Part shown: positions 17,593 through 26,226 of the stretch, piece by piece
Position numbering within the stretch: the first letter of the stretch is position 1
Layout: each line of letters starts with the position of its first letter
Assembly (NCBI RefSeq): GCF_000455485.1
Contig: NZ_CBQR020000133.1
Coordinates: 1 to 45,244, forward strand
Reading direction: 5' to 3'
Length of the DNA stretch: 45,244 bases
Source: Gorillibacterium massiliense
GTDB taxonomy: Bacteria; Bacillota; Bacilli; Paenibacillales; NBRC-103111
Notes under the pieces: model-generated
Databases searched by the model: none
What the model was told of the DNA's origin: nothing
Seen by the model: the letters and a program-made list of their open reading frames with translations, nothing else
Program-made: the position numbers and the translations under genes

Positions 17593-18759
17593 TTAATGGG
17601 TTCCGCTCACATCAAGTGCCCGGTCAGCGGCTTGTTCCTTCTGGAAGGTGGAAGTTTTGATCTTATCGGTCAACTTCTCAAGGAATAGCCCGGCATCAAT
17701 CGGCAGTTCTACCCAGTTGTCGGTCCAAGCGGAAAGATGCATCGCATTGGAAAGCATCAACCCGCGAATCCCTTCTTCTCCCGGTGCCAGCAGTTGCTCG
17801 TTATGCAGGATGGCTTGGGTAAAGTTCCGCAAAATGCCTTTATGCTGGTCGCCCCCGCCAGGCTCCACAGGAATCTCGCATTTCCAGCATTCAGGAGTTC
17901 CGAATCCTCCCGAAAACTCCGCGTTGAATTTCGACTCGGGTACGCGCAGCCTCCAGAAGGTCAAGGTGCCGTTTTCTACCACGATTTTCCCGTTGTCTCC
18001 GTTTATCTCAAACCGGTTCGTTCCCGGAGCTTCTCCTGTTGTTGTCGTGAATAAGCCGGTGGCGCCGTTCTCATACTCGACATAAGCCGTTACATCATCT
18101 TCGACCTCAATATTCCGATACTTGCCGAAATAGCAGAAGGCACGCACTCGCTTCGGCATCATTCCTGTCATCCACTGCCACAGATCAAGCTGGTGCGGAT
18201 CTTGATTCAGCAGCACGCCGCCGCCTTCCCCGCCCCAGGTTGCCCGCCAGCCGCCGGAATTGTAATAGTCTTGCGTTCTGTACCAGTCGGTAATAATCCA
18301 GTTCGTACGGCGAATTTCTCCAAGCTCTCCGGATTGAATCAGGTTCCTAAGCTTCTGGTAAAGGGGATTCGTCCGCTGGTTAAACATAATCCCGAATTTG
18401 AGTTCCGGATGAGCTGCCGCAACGTCGTTCATTTCCTGTACGGCCTTGGTGTACACACCTGCCGGCTTCTCGATCATGACATGATATCCGGCGTTCAAAG
18501 CTTGTATAGCCAGCGTCGGGTGATCATAGTGCGGTGTCGCAATCAGCACGGCATCTACCGTCTTGGCGGCGAACAGATCTTCCGGGCAGCTGTACCGTTT
18601 CACGTCCGCCGGCAAATGCTCGTTCGCCCATTCCAGGCGTTCCGGATTGATATCGCAAACCGCGGTCAGCTCGGCATCCTTGATCTCGCCAAGGAGACTG
18701 ATTGCATGTCCGCGGCCCATATTCCCAACTCCGATAATTCCGTATCGTACGGTGTTCAC
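17593..18759 (-). CDS. Gfo/Idh/MocA-family NAD(P)-dependent oxidoreductase
   Basis: A 388-residue sugar or sugar-alcohol dehydrogenase. The N-terminal Rossmann domain has GIIGVGNMGRGH at residues 7-18 and the family motif EKPAG at 97-101, whose Lys is catalytic. The C-terminal GFO/IDH alpha/beta sheet domain contains the GGGVLLNQDPHQLDLWQW segment; its His-x-x-D is the expected proton-transfer and substrate region. It follows the two permease genes by 29 bases and is probably in the same operon, so it likely oxidises the imported sugar or a product of it. The exact substrate is not readable. Confidence 0.9.
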   Translation of the reverse strand: MNTVRYGIIGVGNMGRGHAISLLGEIKDAELTAVCDINPERLEWANEHLPADVKRYSCPEDLFAAKTVDAVLIATPHYDHPTLAIQALNAGYHVMIEKPAGVYTKAVQEMNDVAAAHPELKFGIMFNQRTNPLYQKLRNLIQSGELGEIRRTNWIITDWYRTQDYYNSGGWRATWGGEGGGVLLNQDPHQLDLWQWMTGMMPKRVRAFCYFGKYRNIEVEDDVTAYVEYENGATGLFTTTTGEAPGTNRFEINGDNGKIVVENGTLTFWRLRVPESKFNAEFSGGFGTPECWKCEIPVEPGGGDQHKGILRNFTQAILHNEQLLAPGEEGIRGLMLSNAMHLSAWTDNWVELPIDAGLFLEKLTDKIKTSTFQKEQAADRALDVSGTH

Positions 18760-18788
18760 AATCGTCCAACTCCTATCTTTATTAAGAT

Positions 18789-19670
18789 CTACTCTTTAAT
18801 CGAACCCAACATAACGCCTTTGACGAAATACCGCTGCAGGAATGGATACAGGAAGAGGATGGGCACAGTCGCGACGATAATGGTGGCGTATTTGATCGTT
18901 TCCTGGATCAATCCCTTGTCCAAATCCGAAACCGTGCTCATCATGGAGTCTGTGCTGTTGGTGATCAATATTTCTTGCAGGACCAGCTGCAGGGGATACA
19001 GATTTTTGTGATGCAGGTAAATCAGGGCGTCCATATACGAATTCCAATGACCCACGCCATAGAAAAGGGTCATGACCGCCATGATCGGCAGCGATACCGG
19101 AATGAAGATTTGGAATAGAATTCGAAAATCATTGGCTCCGTCAATTCTGGCCGATTCCTCCAACGCGGTTGGAATTTCCGCAAAGGAGGTGCGCATCACA
19201 AGCAGGTTCCAGGTGCTTATGGCCGACGGCAGGATCATCGCCCATCTCGAATCCAGCAATCCCAGGTTTTTCATATTGAGATAGGTAGGAATCATCCCTC
19301 CCGTGAAAAACATGGTGAACACGATGGCAAACATGACCGGGCCAACGAGCCGCACGCCCTTGCGCGACAGAGCATAAGCGGCAAAGGAAGTAAGGATCAG
19401 GTTTAGCGTCGTGCCCAAAACCACATAGATCAGGGTGTTCATATATCCCGTGCTGATCATCGGATTCCGAAATACGAGCTTGTAGGATTCGAGACTGAAG
19501 CCCGTCGGAAACATCAGCAAGCCGCGGTGCTGGATCAGATTGGCCGGATTGCTTAAGGAGGCGAACAGCACATACAGGAAAGGATACAGAGTCACGGCCA
19601 TCAAAATCAGCATGAACAGGTAGAGGACAATGTCAAAAGACCGTTCGCCCCAAGAAATGTGTATTTTCAA
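18789..19670 (-). CDS. Sugar ABC transporter permease, LplC-like (CUT1)
   Basis: 293-residue membrane subunit of a carbohydrate-uptake type 1 importer, with six helices. The binding-protein-dependent transport signature is in EESARIDGANDFRILFQIFIPVSLPIM (E-A-A-x-x-D-G-A type loop that docks the ATPase). The frame is open from ATG 19700, overlapping the lplB-like stop. However, GGGGGTGA lies 7 bases before TTG 19670, and that start gives the normal family N-terminus MKIHISWGERSFDIVLYL, so it is preferred. No ATPase gene is present; this class uses a shared MsmX-type ATPase encoded elsewhere (established for Bacillota). Confidence 0.88.
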   Translation of the reverse strand: MKIHISWGERSFDIVLYLFMLILMAVTLYPFLYVLFASLSNPANLIQHRGLLMFPTGFSLESYKLVFRNPMISTGYMNTLIYVVLGTTLNLILTSFAAYALSRKGVRLVGPVMFAIVFTMFFTGGMIPTYLNMKNLGLLDSRWAMILPSAISTWNLLVMRTSFAEIPTALEESARIDGANDFRILFQIFIPVSLPIMAVMTLFYGVGHWNSYMDALIYLHHKNLYPLQLVLQEILITNSTDSMMSTVSDLDKGLIQETIKYATIIVATVPILFLYPFLQRYFVKGVMLGSIKE

Positions 19671-19693
19671 ACGTTGGTCACCCCCGGAATGCA

Positions 19694-20599
19694 CTACCAT
19701 AGACTGGTGTCATTGACCTTTCGGCTGATTTTATTGGCCGAGACGAGCAAAATGAAGTTGATGATATTGTTGAACAGGCCGATCGCGGCAGAAAACCCGT
19801 AATCGTTCTGAAGCAGCCCCCGGCGGTACACGAAGGTCGAAATCACGTCCGATGTTTCGTAAGTCGTTGAATTATAGAGCAGGAGAATCTTTTCCAGGCT
19901 TCCTCCGGCCATCAGCGACCCGAACCGCAAAATCAACATGATGATGACCGTCGGCATGATTCCCGGGATCGTGATATGGAGCATTTGCTTAAACCGTCCC
20001 GCGCCGTCGGTTCTAGCCGCTTCGTACAAGCTTGGATCGATGCCGGTAATCGCCGCCAGGTAGATGATCGAGCCCCAGCCGATTCCTTGCCAGATGTCCG
20101 AAGACACGTAAACGGTTCGGAACCACCCCGGTTCGATCAGGAACGTGATGGAGTGGATGCCGAATAGTCCGGTCAATTGATTGATTAGACCGTCGCTTGA
20201 CAGGAAGTCGACCAGCATGCCGGACACCACGACGACGGAGATAAAGTGCGGCAGGTAAGTGATGGATTGGACGACATTTTTGAATACGCGATTGCGGATT
20301 TCATTGAGTAAGAGCGCCAGGATGATCGGAGCCGGGAACCCGAAAATCAAGGTGTACAGGCTGAGCATCAACGTATTGCGGATCAACCGCACGAAGTAAT
20401 AGCTGTGGTAAAACGATACGAAATGCTTGAACCCAACCCAGTCGCTGCCCATGATTCCTTTTGCAGGCGAAAAATCCTTGAATGCAATCTGCAATCCGTA
20501 CATGGGAAAAAACAGAAACACAAGATAGTAGATCACGACCGGCAGCAGCATGAGATAAATGTATTTGTGTCGGGACCAGTCACGCAGCAGCTTCAACAC
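19694..20599 (-). CDS. Sugar ABC transporter permease, LplB-like (CUT1)
   Basis: 301-residue membrane permease with six helices. The N-terminus YIYLMLLPVVIYYLVFLFFPMYGLQIAFKDF is typical of LplB-type subunits, and the ATPase-docking loop is YEAARTDGAGRFKQMLHITIPGI. Start is GTG at 20599 after AGAGGAGG. It is the second transporter gene, after the binding protein, and partners the LplC-like permease. The stem-loop at 20621-20681 between it and the binding-protein gene probably lowers its expression relative to the binding protein. Confidence 0.9.
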   Translation of the reverse strand: MLKLLRDWSRHKYIYLMLLPVVIYYLVFLFFPMYGLQIAFKDFSPAKGIMGSDWVGFKHFVSFYHSYYFVRLIRNTLMLSLYTLIFGFPAPIILALLLNEIRNRVFKNVVQSITYLPHFISVVVVSGMLVDFLSSDGLINQLTGLFGIHSITFLIEPGWFRTVYVSSDIWQGIGWGSIIYLAAITGIDPSLYEAARTDGAGRFKQMLHITIPGIMPTVIIMLILRFGSLMAGGSLEKILLLYNSTTYETSDVISTFVYRRGLLQNDYGFSAAIGLFNNIINFILLVSANKISRKVNDTSLW

Positions 20600-20620
20600 T
20601 AGACCTCCTCTAACCTTGAT

Positions 20621-20681
20621 AAAAATAGCGGCGGGTCCCCGGGCATGGGATCATCTCCTGGATCGCCTTAGGACCCGCCGC
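20621..20681 (-). terminator. Intercistronic hairpin between binding protein and permeases
   Basis: GCGGCGGGTCC pairs perfectly with GGACCCGCCGC (11 bp), followed on the minus strand by TATTTTTATC. Being inside an operon, it most likely acts as a partial terminator and 3' stabiliser for the binding-protein mRNA. Confidence 0.75.
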
Positions 20682-20688
20682 AGCATTT

Positions 20689-22329
20689 TTACCGTTTCAT
20701 GTAGCGATCGTAAGCCGCCTGTTGGATTTGAATGGCTTCGTCAATGCCCATTCCTTTAATCGTCTTCACGTACTTATCAAAATTGTCTATCGGCTCTACG
20801 CCCATGATGAACTTGTCGAACATTTCGTCACGGTAGGTCTTTACGTCCGTCATGATAGCCGCAAACCGCGACGACTCATCGGTCGTAAGGGTGATCGGAG
20901 GAAGCCAACCTGCATTGTCAGCATTCATCCAGGTATTGAGCGCCGCTTTCTGTTGGGGCATTGAGGCATTCTGCTCCTGATAGCGTTTATCTTGAACAAA
21001 CGGGCCGCCGAAGGGAATCGCGTATTTGGAGACTGAGTTCGAGAAGGAAAGGCCTTCGGGATTTTTCATGATTTCGTTGGTATACGTCGGATAACCGTCT
21101 TTCAGGTCATAGCTCTTGCCCTCGACGCCGAAATTGAACAACATGCTGCCCTCTTCCCCGTATTTGAAATCCAACCATTGGACCGTTTCCTTGACATGCT
21201 TGTTGCCTGTGGAGATCGCCGCACCGTAGTTGCCTCCGACCGGCGTCACTTGCCCCAGAACCGGCTTGTCGCCTTTATTCAAAGTGGGGAAAGGGGCACC
21301 GACGATGTCGAACTTAGGATTCTTTCCAGACATGGCTGTCAGATATTTCCCAATCCCGCCGCCTACGGCCAGTTCGGATGCGCCGATCAACTCGCCGGTC
21401 CATTTGGCATCCTTCTGCTTGCTGTCGGTTGCCGCGTAATCGTGGTCAATCAATCCTTCCGCATACCAATCTTGCATAGTCTTCAGGAACTCTTTGTATT
21501 TCGGGTCGATGGCGCCATATACAACTTTTCCGTCCTGTAAATTAAATTGGCCGGTGATCCCCCAGGCGTTTAAGAAAACGTTGCTGAAATCAAGCAGCGT
21601 GCTTTTGTTGATCAGCAGCGGAATTTCATCCGCCTTACCGTTTCCGTTGGGGTCGCCGTCTTTAATCGCTTTCAAAGCGGTGTGCCATTCATCAATGGTG
21701 GTCGGTGTCTGAAGTCCGAGCTTATCCAGCCAATCCTTACGGATGGCAAGACCTTGATAGGTCCGCAGATAGGGATCGATCCGAAGGAACGGAAAGGAAT
21801 AGATCTTGCCATCGTCCGTGGAGATGGCCTTCTTGATCTCCGGATTTGCCGCCAGCAGTTTGGAGAAATTCGGCGCGTATTTTTCCAGATAGTCGTTGAG
21901 CGGAATGATCACGCCGTTTTTAATAGCGCCGTCGCCGCCGCCCGTGTAATCCGTCCAATACCAGTCAATGACATCCGGATATGAACCCGAGCTCACCAAC
22001 AGGTTGAACTGATTTTTCTCCTGCCCGATCGTAGGAACCTGGAAATCGATATGAATCCCCGTCTTCTTCTCTGTCTCTTGATAGGCGGCTACATCGTTGG
22101 GCGTATTGACGCCCGGTGCCGTGACTCCTCCCCCGAAGTAGGTTAAGGTAAGCGGGCTTGATACGATCTTTCCGTCCGCCGGCGCTTTGGTTGCGTCCGT
22201 GCCCGAAGGCGCAGCCGTAGATTCCCCTTTGTTGCTTGTGCTGCCGCCCCCGTTACAAGCGGTTAAAGAAGCGGTTAATGCCGTCACGACCGCAAGCGTC
22301 GCGATAAAGCGTTTCTTTCCCTTTTTCAT
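20689..22329 (-). CDS. Extracellular sugar-binding lipoprotein (LplA-like)
   Basis: 546-residue solute-binding protein of the CUT1 importer, anchored outside the membrane. The lipoprotein signal peptide MKKGKKRFIATLAVVTALTA ends in lipobox LTAC with Cys25, followed by a Gly/Ser/Thr-rich linker. The size and segments such as DVIDWYWTDYTGG, IYSFPFLRIDPYLRTYQGLAIRKDWLDKLG and DPNGNGKADEIPLL are typical of LplA/YtcQ proteins. The Asp-x-Asn-x-Asn-x-Asp-like DGDPNGNGKADE may bind calcium. ATG 22329 follows GAGGTGA; nine upstream in-frame codons lack an SD. The ligand is an oligosaccharide or aldouronate-like compound by family; not determinable here. Confidence 0.9.
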   Translation of the reverse strand: MKKGKKRFIATLAVVTALTASLTACNGGGSTSNKGESTAAPSGTDATKAPADGKIVSSPLTLTYFGGGVTAPGVNTPNDVAAYQETEKKTGIHIDFQVPTIGQEKNQFNLLVSSGSYPDVIDWYWTDYTGGGDGAIKNGVIIPLNDYLEKYAPNFSKLLAANPEIKKAISTDDGKIYSFPFLRIDPYLRTYQGLAIRKDWLDKLGLQTPTTIDEWHTALKAIKDGDPNGNGKADEIPLLINKSTLLDFSNVFLNAWGITGQFNLQDGKVVYGAIDPKYKEFLKTMQDWYAEGLIDHDYAATDSKQKDAKWTGELIGASELAVGGGIGKYLTAMSGKNPKFDIVGAPFPTLNKGDKPVLGQVTPVGGNYGAAISTGNKHVKETVQWLDFKYGEEGSMLFNFGVEGKSYDLKDGYPTYTNEIMKNPEGLSFSNSVSKYAIPFGGPFVQDKRYQEQNASMPQQKAALNTWMNADNAGWLPPITLTTDESSRFAAIMTDVKTYRDEMFDKFIMGVEPIDNFDKYVKTIKGMGIDEAIQIQQAAYDRYMKR

Positions 22330-22471
22330 GAACAAAATCACCTCATCTGGTTTCATATATGGTTTGTGTCCACTCTCGACCCTGCCCCATCATACCTGCG
22401 TGGCAAATGAGATGAACATTGCCCAGTTGTTGCATGGCCAAACCAAATGAAAGATCCGATACCAACCGCCC

Positions 22472-24817
22472 TTAAGGTTTACATTCCGTTTGTATGTTTT
22501 CCCGGTATTGTCCCGGCGTGATCCCCTCGTGCTTCTTGAAAAACCGGATAAAGCCGATATCGTTGGAATAGCCGACCTCCTGGGCAATTTGGGCAACGGT
22601 ATAATCCGTCTCCGCCAGAAACCGTTTTGCCTCGTGCAGGCGGGTCTCTGCAATAAGCTCCACAATCGTCCGGCCGGTCGCTTTTTTGAAAAACGAGGAC
22701 AAATACGGCTGGGTGATCCCCAATTCATCCGCGATGAGATTGACGCTCAACATGTTTTGATTGTACCTTTCGCGCACGATGCGCCTAACGGTTTCCACCG
22801 TCCGGCTGCCCTGATCGGATCGGCCTTCCTTCCAAAGCCGGCATACCGCCAAAAATTCCGTTTTCAGCATCTCGAAAGCGCCATGAGGGTCCTGGGCTAT
22901 GTCCGTTTGGCTTTGGAGCAACCGTTTGGTCATCACTGAATCCGCCTTGGGCGTATTCTGCACGATACGAAGCAGGGTGGCGGACAAATGCAGCAGAAAA
23001 TGCGAACCTACAAGCTGGCCGCTCCCGTCTCCGTTAAAATGATCCGTATATAAGGCATTCAGCAGCTGCTCGGTCTTCTCAGCTTCTCCCGACTTCACGT
23101 AATTCGTTAATTGTTGTTCAATATCCAGTGGATAGTAATAGCTCAGTTCCTGATCGAACAAGGCATCCACGGCGCTAGCTCCGGTTTGCCGCTTGACGTT
23201 CTCATCCATGCTCTTCAGAGCTTCCCGGAACGCCTCGCCAATCTCCTGTATTCCCAGGGCTACGAAGCTGGTACCGACCGCCACTTTTAAATGGAAACGC
23301 TGGCACAGCACCTGCTCCAACTGCTCTGCAATGGTGATCGCCTCCGCTCGGCATGTCTCCGCATCTTCTTCGCGGAAATTGACAAGAACCGCGATTCTTC
23401 CTTGATCCAATTCAGTCGTATAGGCAATATGCCGCTCATTGGCCAGATCGGCTGCAATGTTAGAAATGACGAAGTTGATGAACAGCCATTCCTTAGGGTC
23501 GTTTTCGGCGGAAAACGCGCTCATATCCTCCACGTCGACCGTAATGACAGAGAATAAATCCGAGATAAACCGAATCTCCATGAACGCTAAGGATTCCGGC
23601 TGCAGTTCATGGAGGTCGGCGTAACCCTTTATCAGCCGGTTCAGAAAATGGATCCGGATAATCGGCGCTTGCTGAGACAAACGGCTTCTAAGCTCCGATT
23701 CCTTCAGGCGCGCGGATTGAATCGACGTGCGGATGAGTTCGTACTCCGCCGGCCCCTGATGGGTTGAGTCTCCCGTGCCTCCGCCATTCACGATCGATAC
23801 CAGATTACGGATGGGGCGGATATTCCGATAAGACAGATAAACCGAAACGGCAGCTCCTGAAAGCGCAGCCAAGATGAAGATCAACAAAGACCAGCTCCGC
23901 ACCTCGTTAACTTCCTTCAAGAATACCGCCCGGGGGACTTCCAGCACGTACTTCCACCCGAATACGCTCGACGTTACATAGGAGACGACCATCCCTTTTC
24001 CCGCATCCTTGATTTCCATCTTGCCCTGATTGCCCGGCAAGTCCGTGTACTTGAAAGCCGGTGGAGACGGCGCATCCGTCGTCGCGCTGATAATTTGATC
24101 GTCGCTGTTTAGGATGTAAATCTCGCCTTTCCCCGCCGTGGCAATGCCCCTGAACATTTTCCGCAGCTCGTCTTCATTGATGATCATGAACAGCGTGGCC
24201 GATCCGTTGGAACGGCTTCCCAAAGGCAAGGTTTGCATGTACGTAAGGACGTCCTTCTGCTCCCCTAGGCTATTCGTTGACTGCAAAGAAGGCAGAAAGG
24301 AACGATAGTGATAGCCGCTTTGAAATTCCTTCACCCAATCCTCCGCATTCTTTCCTTCGAAACGGATGGCACTACCGAACAATATATCGGGGGTGGTCTT
24401 CACCCCAGGCCCCAGCATGGTATCGGCATTAGGCAAATAGATGTAATAATCCGAAATGAATGGCGTCAATTGCTTATACCGGTTCAAATCGTCGGCCAAA
24501 GCAACCATTTCGTATTCCTCCACACCCGACAACGGAACCCTGATTCTCATAAGCTGCAACAGCTTCGGATGATTGGCGATCTGCTGCTCCAATTGTTCGA
24601 TCATTTGCAGTTGTCCGTCTGCAAACTCCCTTAGTTGTCCGAGCATGGCGGAGTTCGAGCGCTCCACGGAATCCACAACGACTTTCTTGGCGCTCCAGTA
24701 AAGCACAGTCCCAAAGACGAGCAGAAGAAGTAGTATCAAGATATATGACCAGAACAGCGCAGACCAGGCGCCATTAAACCTAAACCGTTTTCGACTTATG
24801 CCGATCTTCTCTTCCAT
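22472..24817 (-). CDS. Membrane-anchored AraC-family regulator of the sugar operon
   Basis: A 781-residue one-protein sensor-regulator. There is a first transmembrane helix at about residues 20-42 (SYILILLLLLVFGTVLYW), an extracellular Cache-like sensing region (about 45-295), and a second helix (about 300-318, WSLLIFILAALSGAAVSVYL). A cytoplasmic middle region follows, then a C-terminal pair of AraC helix-turn-helix motifs (about 680-775) with LGITQPYLSSFFKKATG and IGFIRFFKKHEGITPGQYR. ATG 24817 follows AAGGGGAG; 25 upstream in-frame codons lack an SD. It precedes the binding-protein gene by 142 bases on the same strand, so it is the probable activator of that operon. Domain architecture is as seen in Paenibacillus sugar loci. 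Confidence 0.88.
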   Translation of the reverse strand: MEEKIGISRKRFRFNGAWSALFWSYILILLLLLVFGTVLYWSAKKVVVDSVERSNSAMLGQLREFADGQLQMIEQLEQQIANHPKLLQLMRIRVPLSGVEEYEMVALADDLNRYKQLTPFISDYYIYLPNADTMLGPGVKTTPDILFGSAIRFEGKNAEDWVKEFQSGYHYRSFLPSLQSTNSLGEQKDVLTYMQTLPLGSRSNGSATLFMIINEDELRKMFRGIATAGKGEIYILNSDDQIISATTDAPSPPAFKYTDLPGNQGKMEIKDAGKGMVVSYVTSSVFGWKYVLEVPRAVFLKEVNEVRSWSLLIFILAALSGAAVSVYLSYRNIRPIRNLVSIVNGGGTGDSTHQGPAEYELIRTSIQSARLKESELRSRLSQQAPIIRIHFLNRLIKGYADLHELQPESLAFMEIRFISDLFSVITVDVEDMSAFSAENDPKEWLFINFVISNIAADLANERHIAYTTELDQGRIAVLVNFREEDAETCRAEAITIAEQLEQVLCQRFHLKVAVGTSFVALGIQEIGEAFREALKSMDENVKRQTGASAVDALFDQELSYYYPLDIEQQLTNYVKSGEAEKTEQLLNALYTDHFNGDGSGQLVGSHFLLHLSATLLRIVQNTPKADSVMTKRLLQSQTDIAQDPHGAFEMLKTEFLAVCRLWKEGRSDQGSRTVETVRRIVRERYNQNMLSVNLIADELGITQPYLSSFFKKATGRTIVELIAETRLHEAKRFLAETDYTVAQIAQEVGYSNDIGFIRFFKKHEGITPGQYRENIQTECKP

Positions 24818-24915
24818 CTGTTTCTCCCCTTTTATCCAGGTTTCGCGTTTCATCATAACCGCAGGTCCATTACCATTCGGGTAGTATAGCATGATTACAA
24901 AAGGATAGGTCCAAT

Positions 24916-24938
24916 CGGTTTATTGGATGGATAAACCG
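24916..24938. promoter_or_regulatory. Inverted repeat upstream of the AraC-type gene
   Basis: CGGTTTAT and ATAAACCG form a perfect 8-bp inverted repeat with a 7-base centre, about 100 bp before the regulator start. The rest of the 333-bp divergent gap (24818-25150) holds an extended -10 TGCTATACT for the regulator near 24892 and a GCCCATG / CATGGGC hairpin at 24995-25016. Confidence 0.4.
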
Positions 24939-25095
24939 CTTGTAAGAAACCCGTTCATTTCCGGAAAACTGCAGGTCAACGAATAACCGATTAAGCCCAT
25001 GCGCATTTACATGGGCCTCTTGGTTCCGAACTTGCGGTGTATCAAGTTGACCAACTCGTTCATATTCTCCAATCGGTGAGCGGGGGTATGATATC

Positions 25096-25113
25096 ATTGA
25101 GCAAATGCACAAT
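25096..25113. promoter_or_regulatory. Palindromic operator upstream of cdaR-like gene
   Basis: ATTGAGCA-AA-TGCACAAT, one mismatch from a perfect 8+8 palindrome. It lies 37 bp before the CdaR-like start, right after a possible -10 TATGAT. An almost identical palindrome lies before the GntP gene (28774-28791). CdaR binding and autoregulation are inferred. Confidence 0.65.
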
Positions 25114-25150
25114 ATAGGTAAACCTTTTCACAAAGGAGACGGTCTCCCTG

Positions 25151-26179
25151 TTGGTTCAGCTCACCAAGAAGCAAGCCCAGGAAATTGTTGATAAAATGAT
25201 GATGGATATTCCCTACAACATCAATATTATGAATGAACATGGGGTCATCATAGGCAGCGGAAAAAAAGAAAGGGTAGGCACCGTTCATCAAGGTGCGGTA
25301 AAGGCCTTATGCACAGGGAGAATGGTAGAAGTTTGGACAGATGGACGTTTTGAGAAGAAGGGCACCAATGAGCCTATTGTCATTGATCATAAGCGTATCG
25401 GCGTCATTGGGATTACGGGCAATCCGGATGAGGTTCGTCCTTTTTGCAATCTTGTTCGTACGACGGTTTCTCTCCTTATTGAACAACAAATTTCCTTTGA
25501 AAATCAGTCACAGGCAGAAAACCACAAGAAAGCATTTCTGGAGACCCTGTTAAACCATCAAGGTGCTTATTCCCAGAAATTAATCAAAGAATCCGCGGTC
25601 TATAAGATCAATTTGCTGTTAAAAACCGTGGTGTTGTACATTAAAAACCTGAAGCTTGACGATGATCCGATAAAGCTTTTTCAAGCCCACCCCTTTTTTG
25701 TATTGGCTGAAGATACTCATCTGATCATGATGCAAAATGAGAGCACACCGGAGGTGCTCATCGAACGGCTAGTCGAGAAACAACCGGACGTATTGGTCGC
25801 TACCGGTAATCTCGAACCCAACATCGCGGAGAGCTACCGGCAGGCGAAGTCTGCCATGAATGTATTGCTTGCACTGAAGCCAGCTGCACGGGTAATCGAT
25901 TATGCAAGCGTGGAGTTCCTTATTCATTTAAGTCATGCCCCTCTAACCTCTCAACCTACTGCGGTCAGCAAATTAGTGGACACCGTGGATATGATGGAAA
26001 CGATAAGGAGCTTCATTAACAATGACTGCAGTGTCTCTCTAACCGCGGCTGAACTCAATATTCACCGCAATACGCTCCAGTACCGGCTGAAACGGATACA
26101 TACCCTAACGGGGAGAGATCCGAGGAATCTGTTGGAATTATTTGAACTCACGTACGGCTTGTTGTCTTTGTATAAATAG
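25151..26179 (+). CDS. CdaR-family sugar-acid regulator
   Basis: A 342-residue transcription activator of the CdaR (sugar diacid regulator) family. The N-terminal diacid-recognition domain (about 1-135) opens LTKKQAQEIVDKMMMDIPYNINIMNEHGVIIGSG, a family signature, and continues IGVIGITGNPDEVRPFCNLV. The C-terminal PucR-type helix-turn-helix is LTAAELNIHRNTLQYRLKRIHTLTGRDPRN (about 295-325). The start is TTG at 25151, 12 bases after GGAG; the SD is part of the palindrome GGAGACGGTCTCC. It is convergent with the glycerate kinase and GntP genes, which it very probably controls, as CdaR controls garK in E. coli. Confidence 0.9.
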   Translation: MVQLTKKQAQEIVDKMMMDIPYNINIMNEHGVIIGSGKKERVGTVHQGAVKALCTGRMVEVWTDGRFEKKGTNEPIVIDHKRIGVIGITGNPDEVRPFCNLVRTTVSLLIEQQISFENQSQAENHKKAFLETLLNHQGAYSQKLIKESAVYKINLLLKTVVLYIKNLKLDDDPIKLFQAHPFFVLAEDTHLIMMQNESTPEVLIERLVEKQPDVLVATGNLEPNIAESYRQAKSAMNVLLALKPAARVIDYASVEFLIHLSHAPLTSQPTAVSKLVDTVDMMETIRSFINNDCSVSLTAAELNIHRNTLQYRLKRIHTLTGRDPRNLLELFELTYGLLSLYK

Positions 26180-26180
26180 G

Positions 26181-26222
26181 AAAAGCGGCCACCGAGGAAA
26201 CACTCGGATGGCCGCTTGCCAT
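26181..26222. terminator. Terminator between cdaR-like gene and glycerate kinase gene
   Basis: AAGCGGCCA / TGGCCGCTT plus inner CCGAG / CTCGG. On the minus strand TTTT follows; the plus-strand tail is TTCTTTTATT. It serves convergent genes. Confidence 0.8.
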
Positions 26223-26226
26223 TCTT

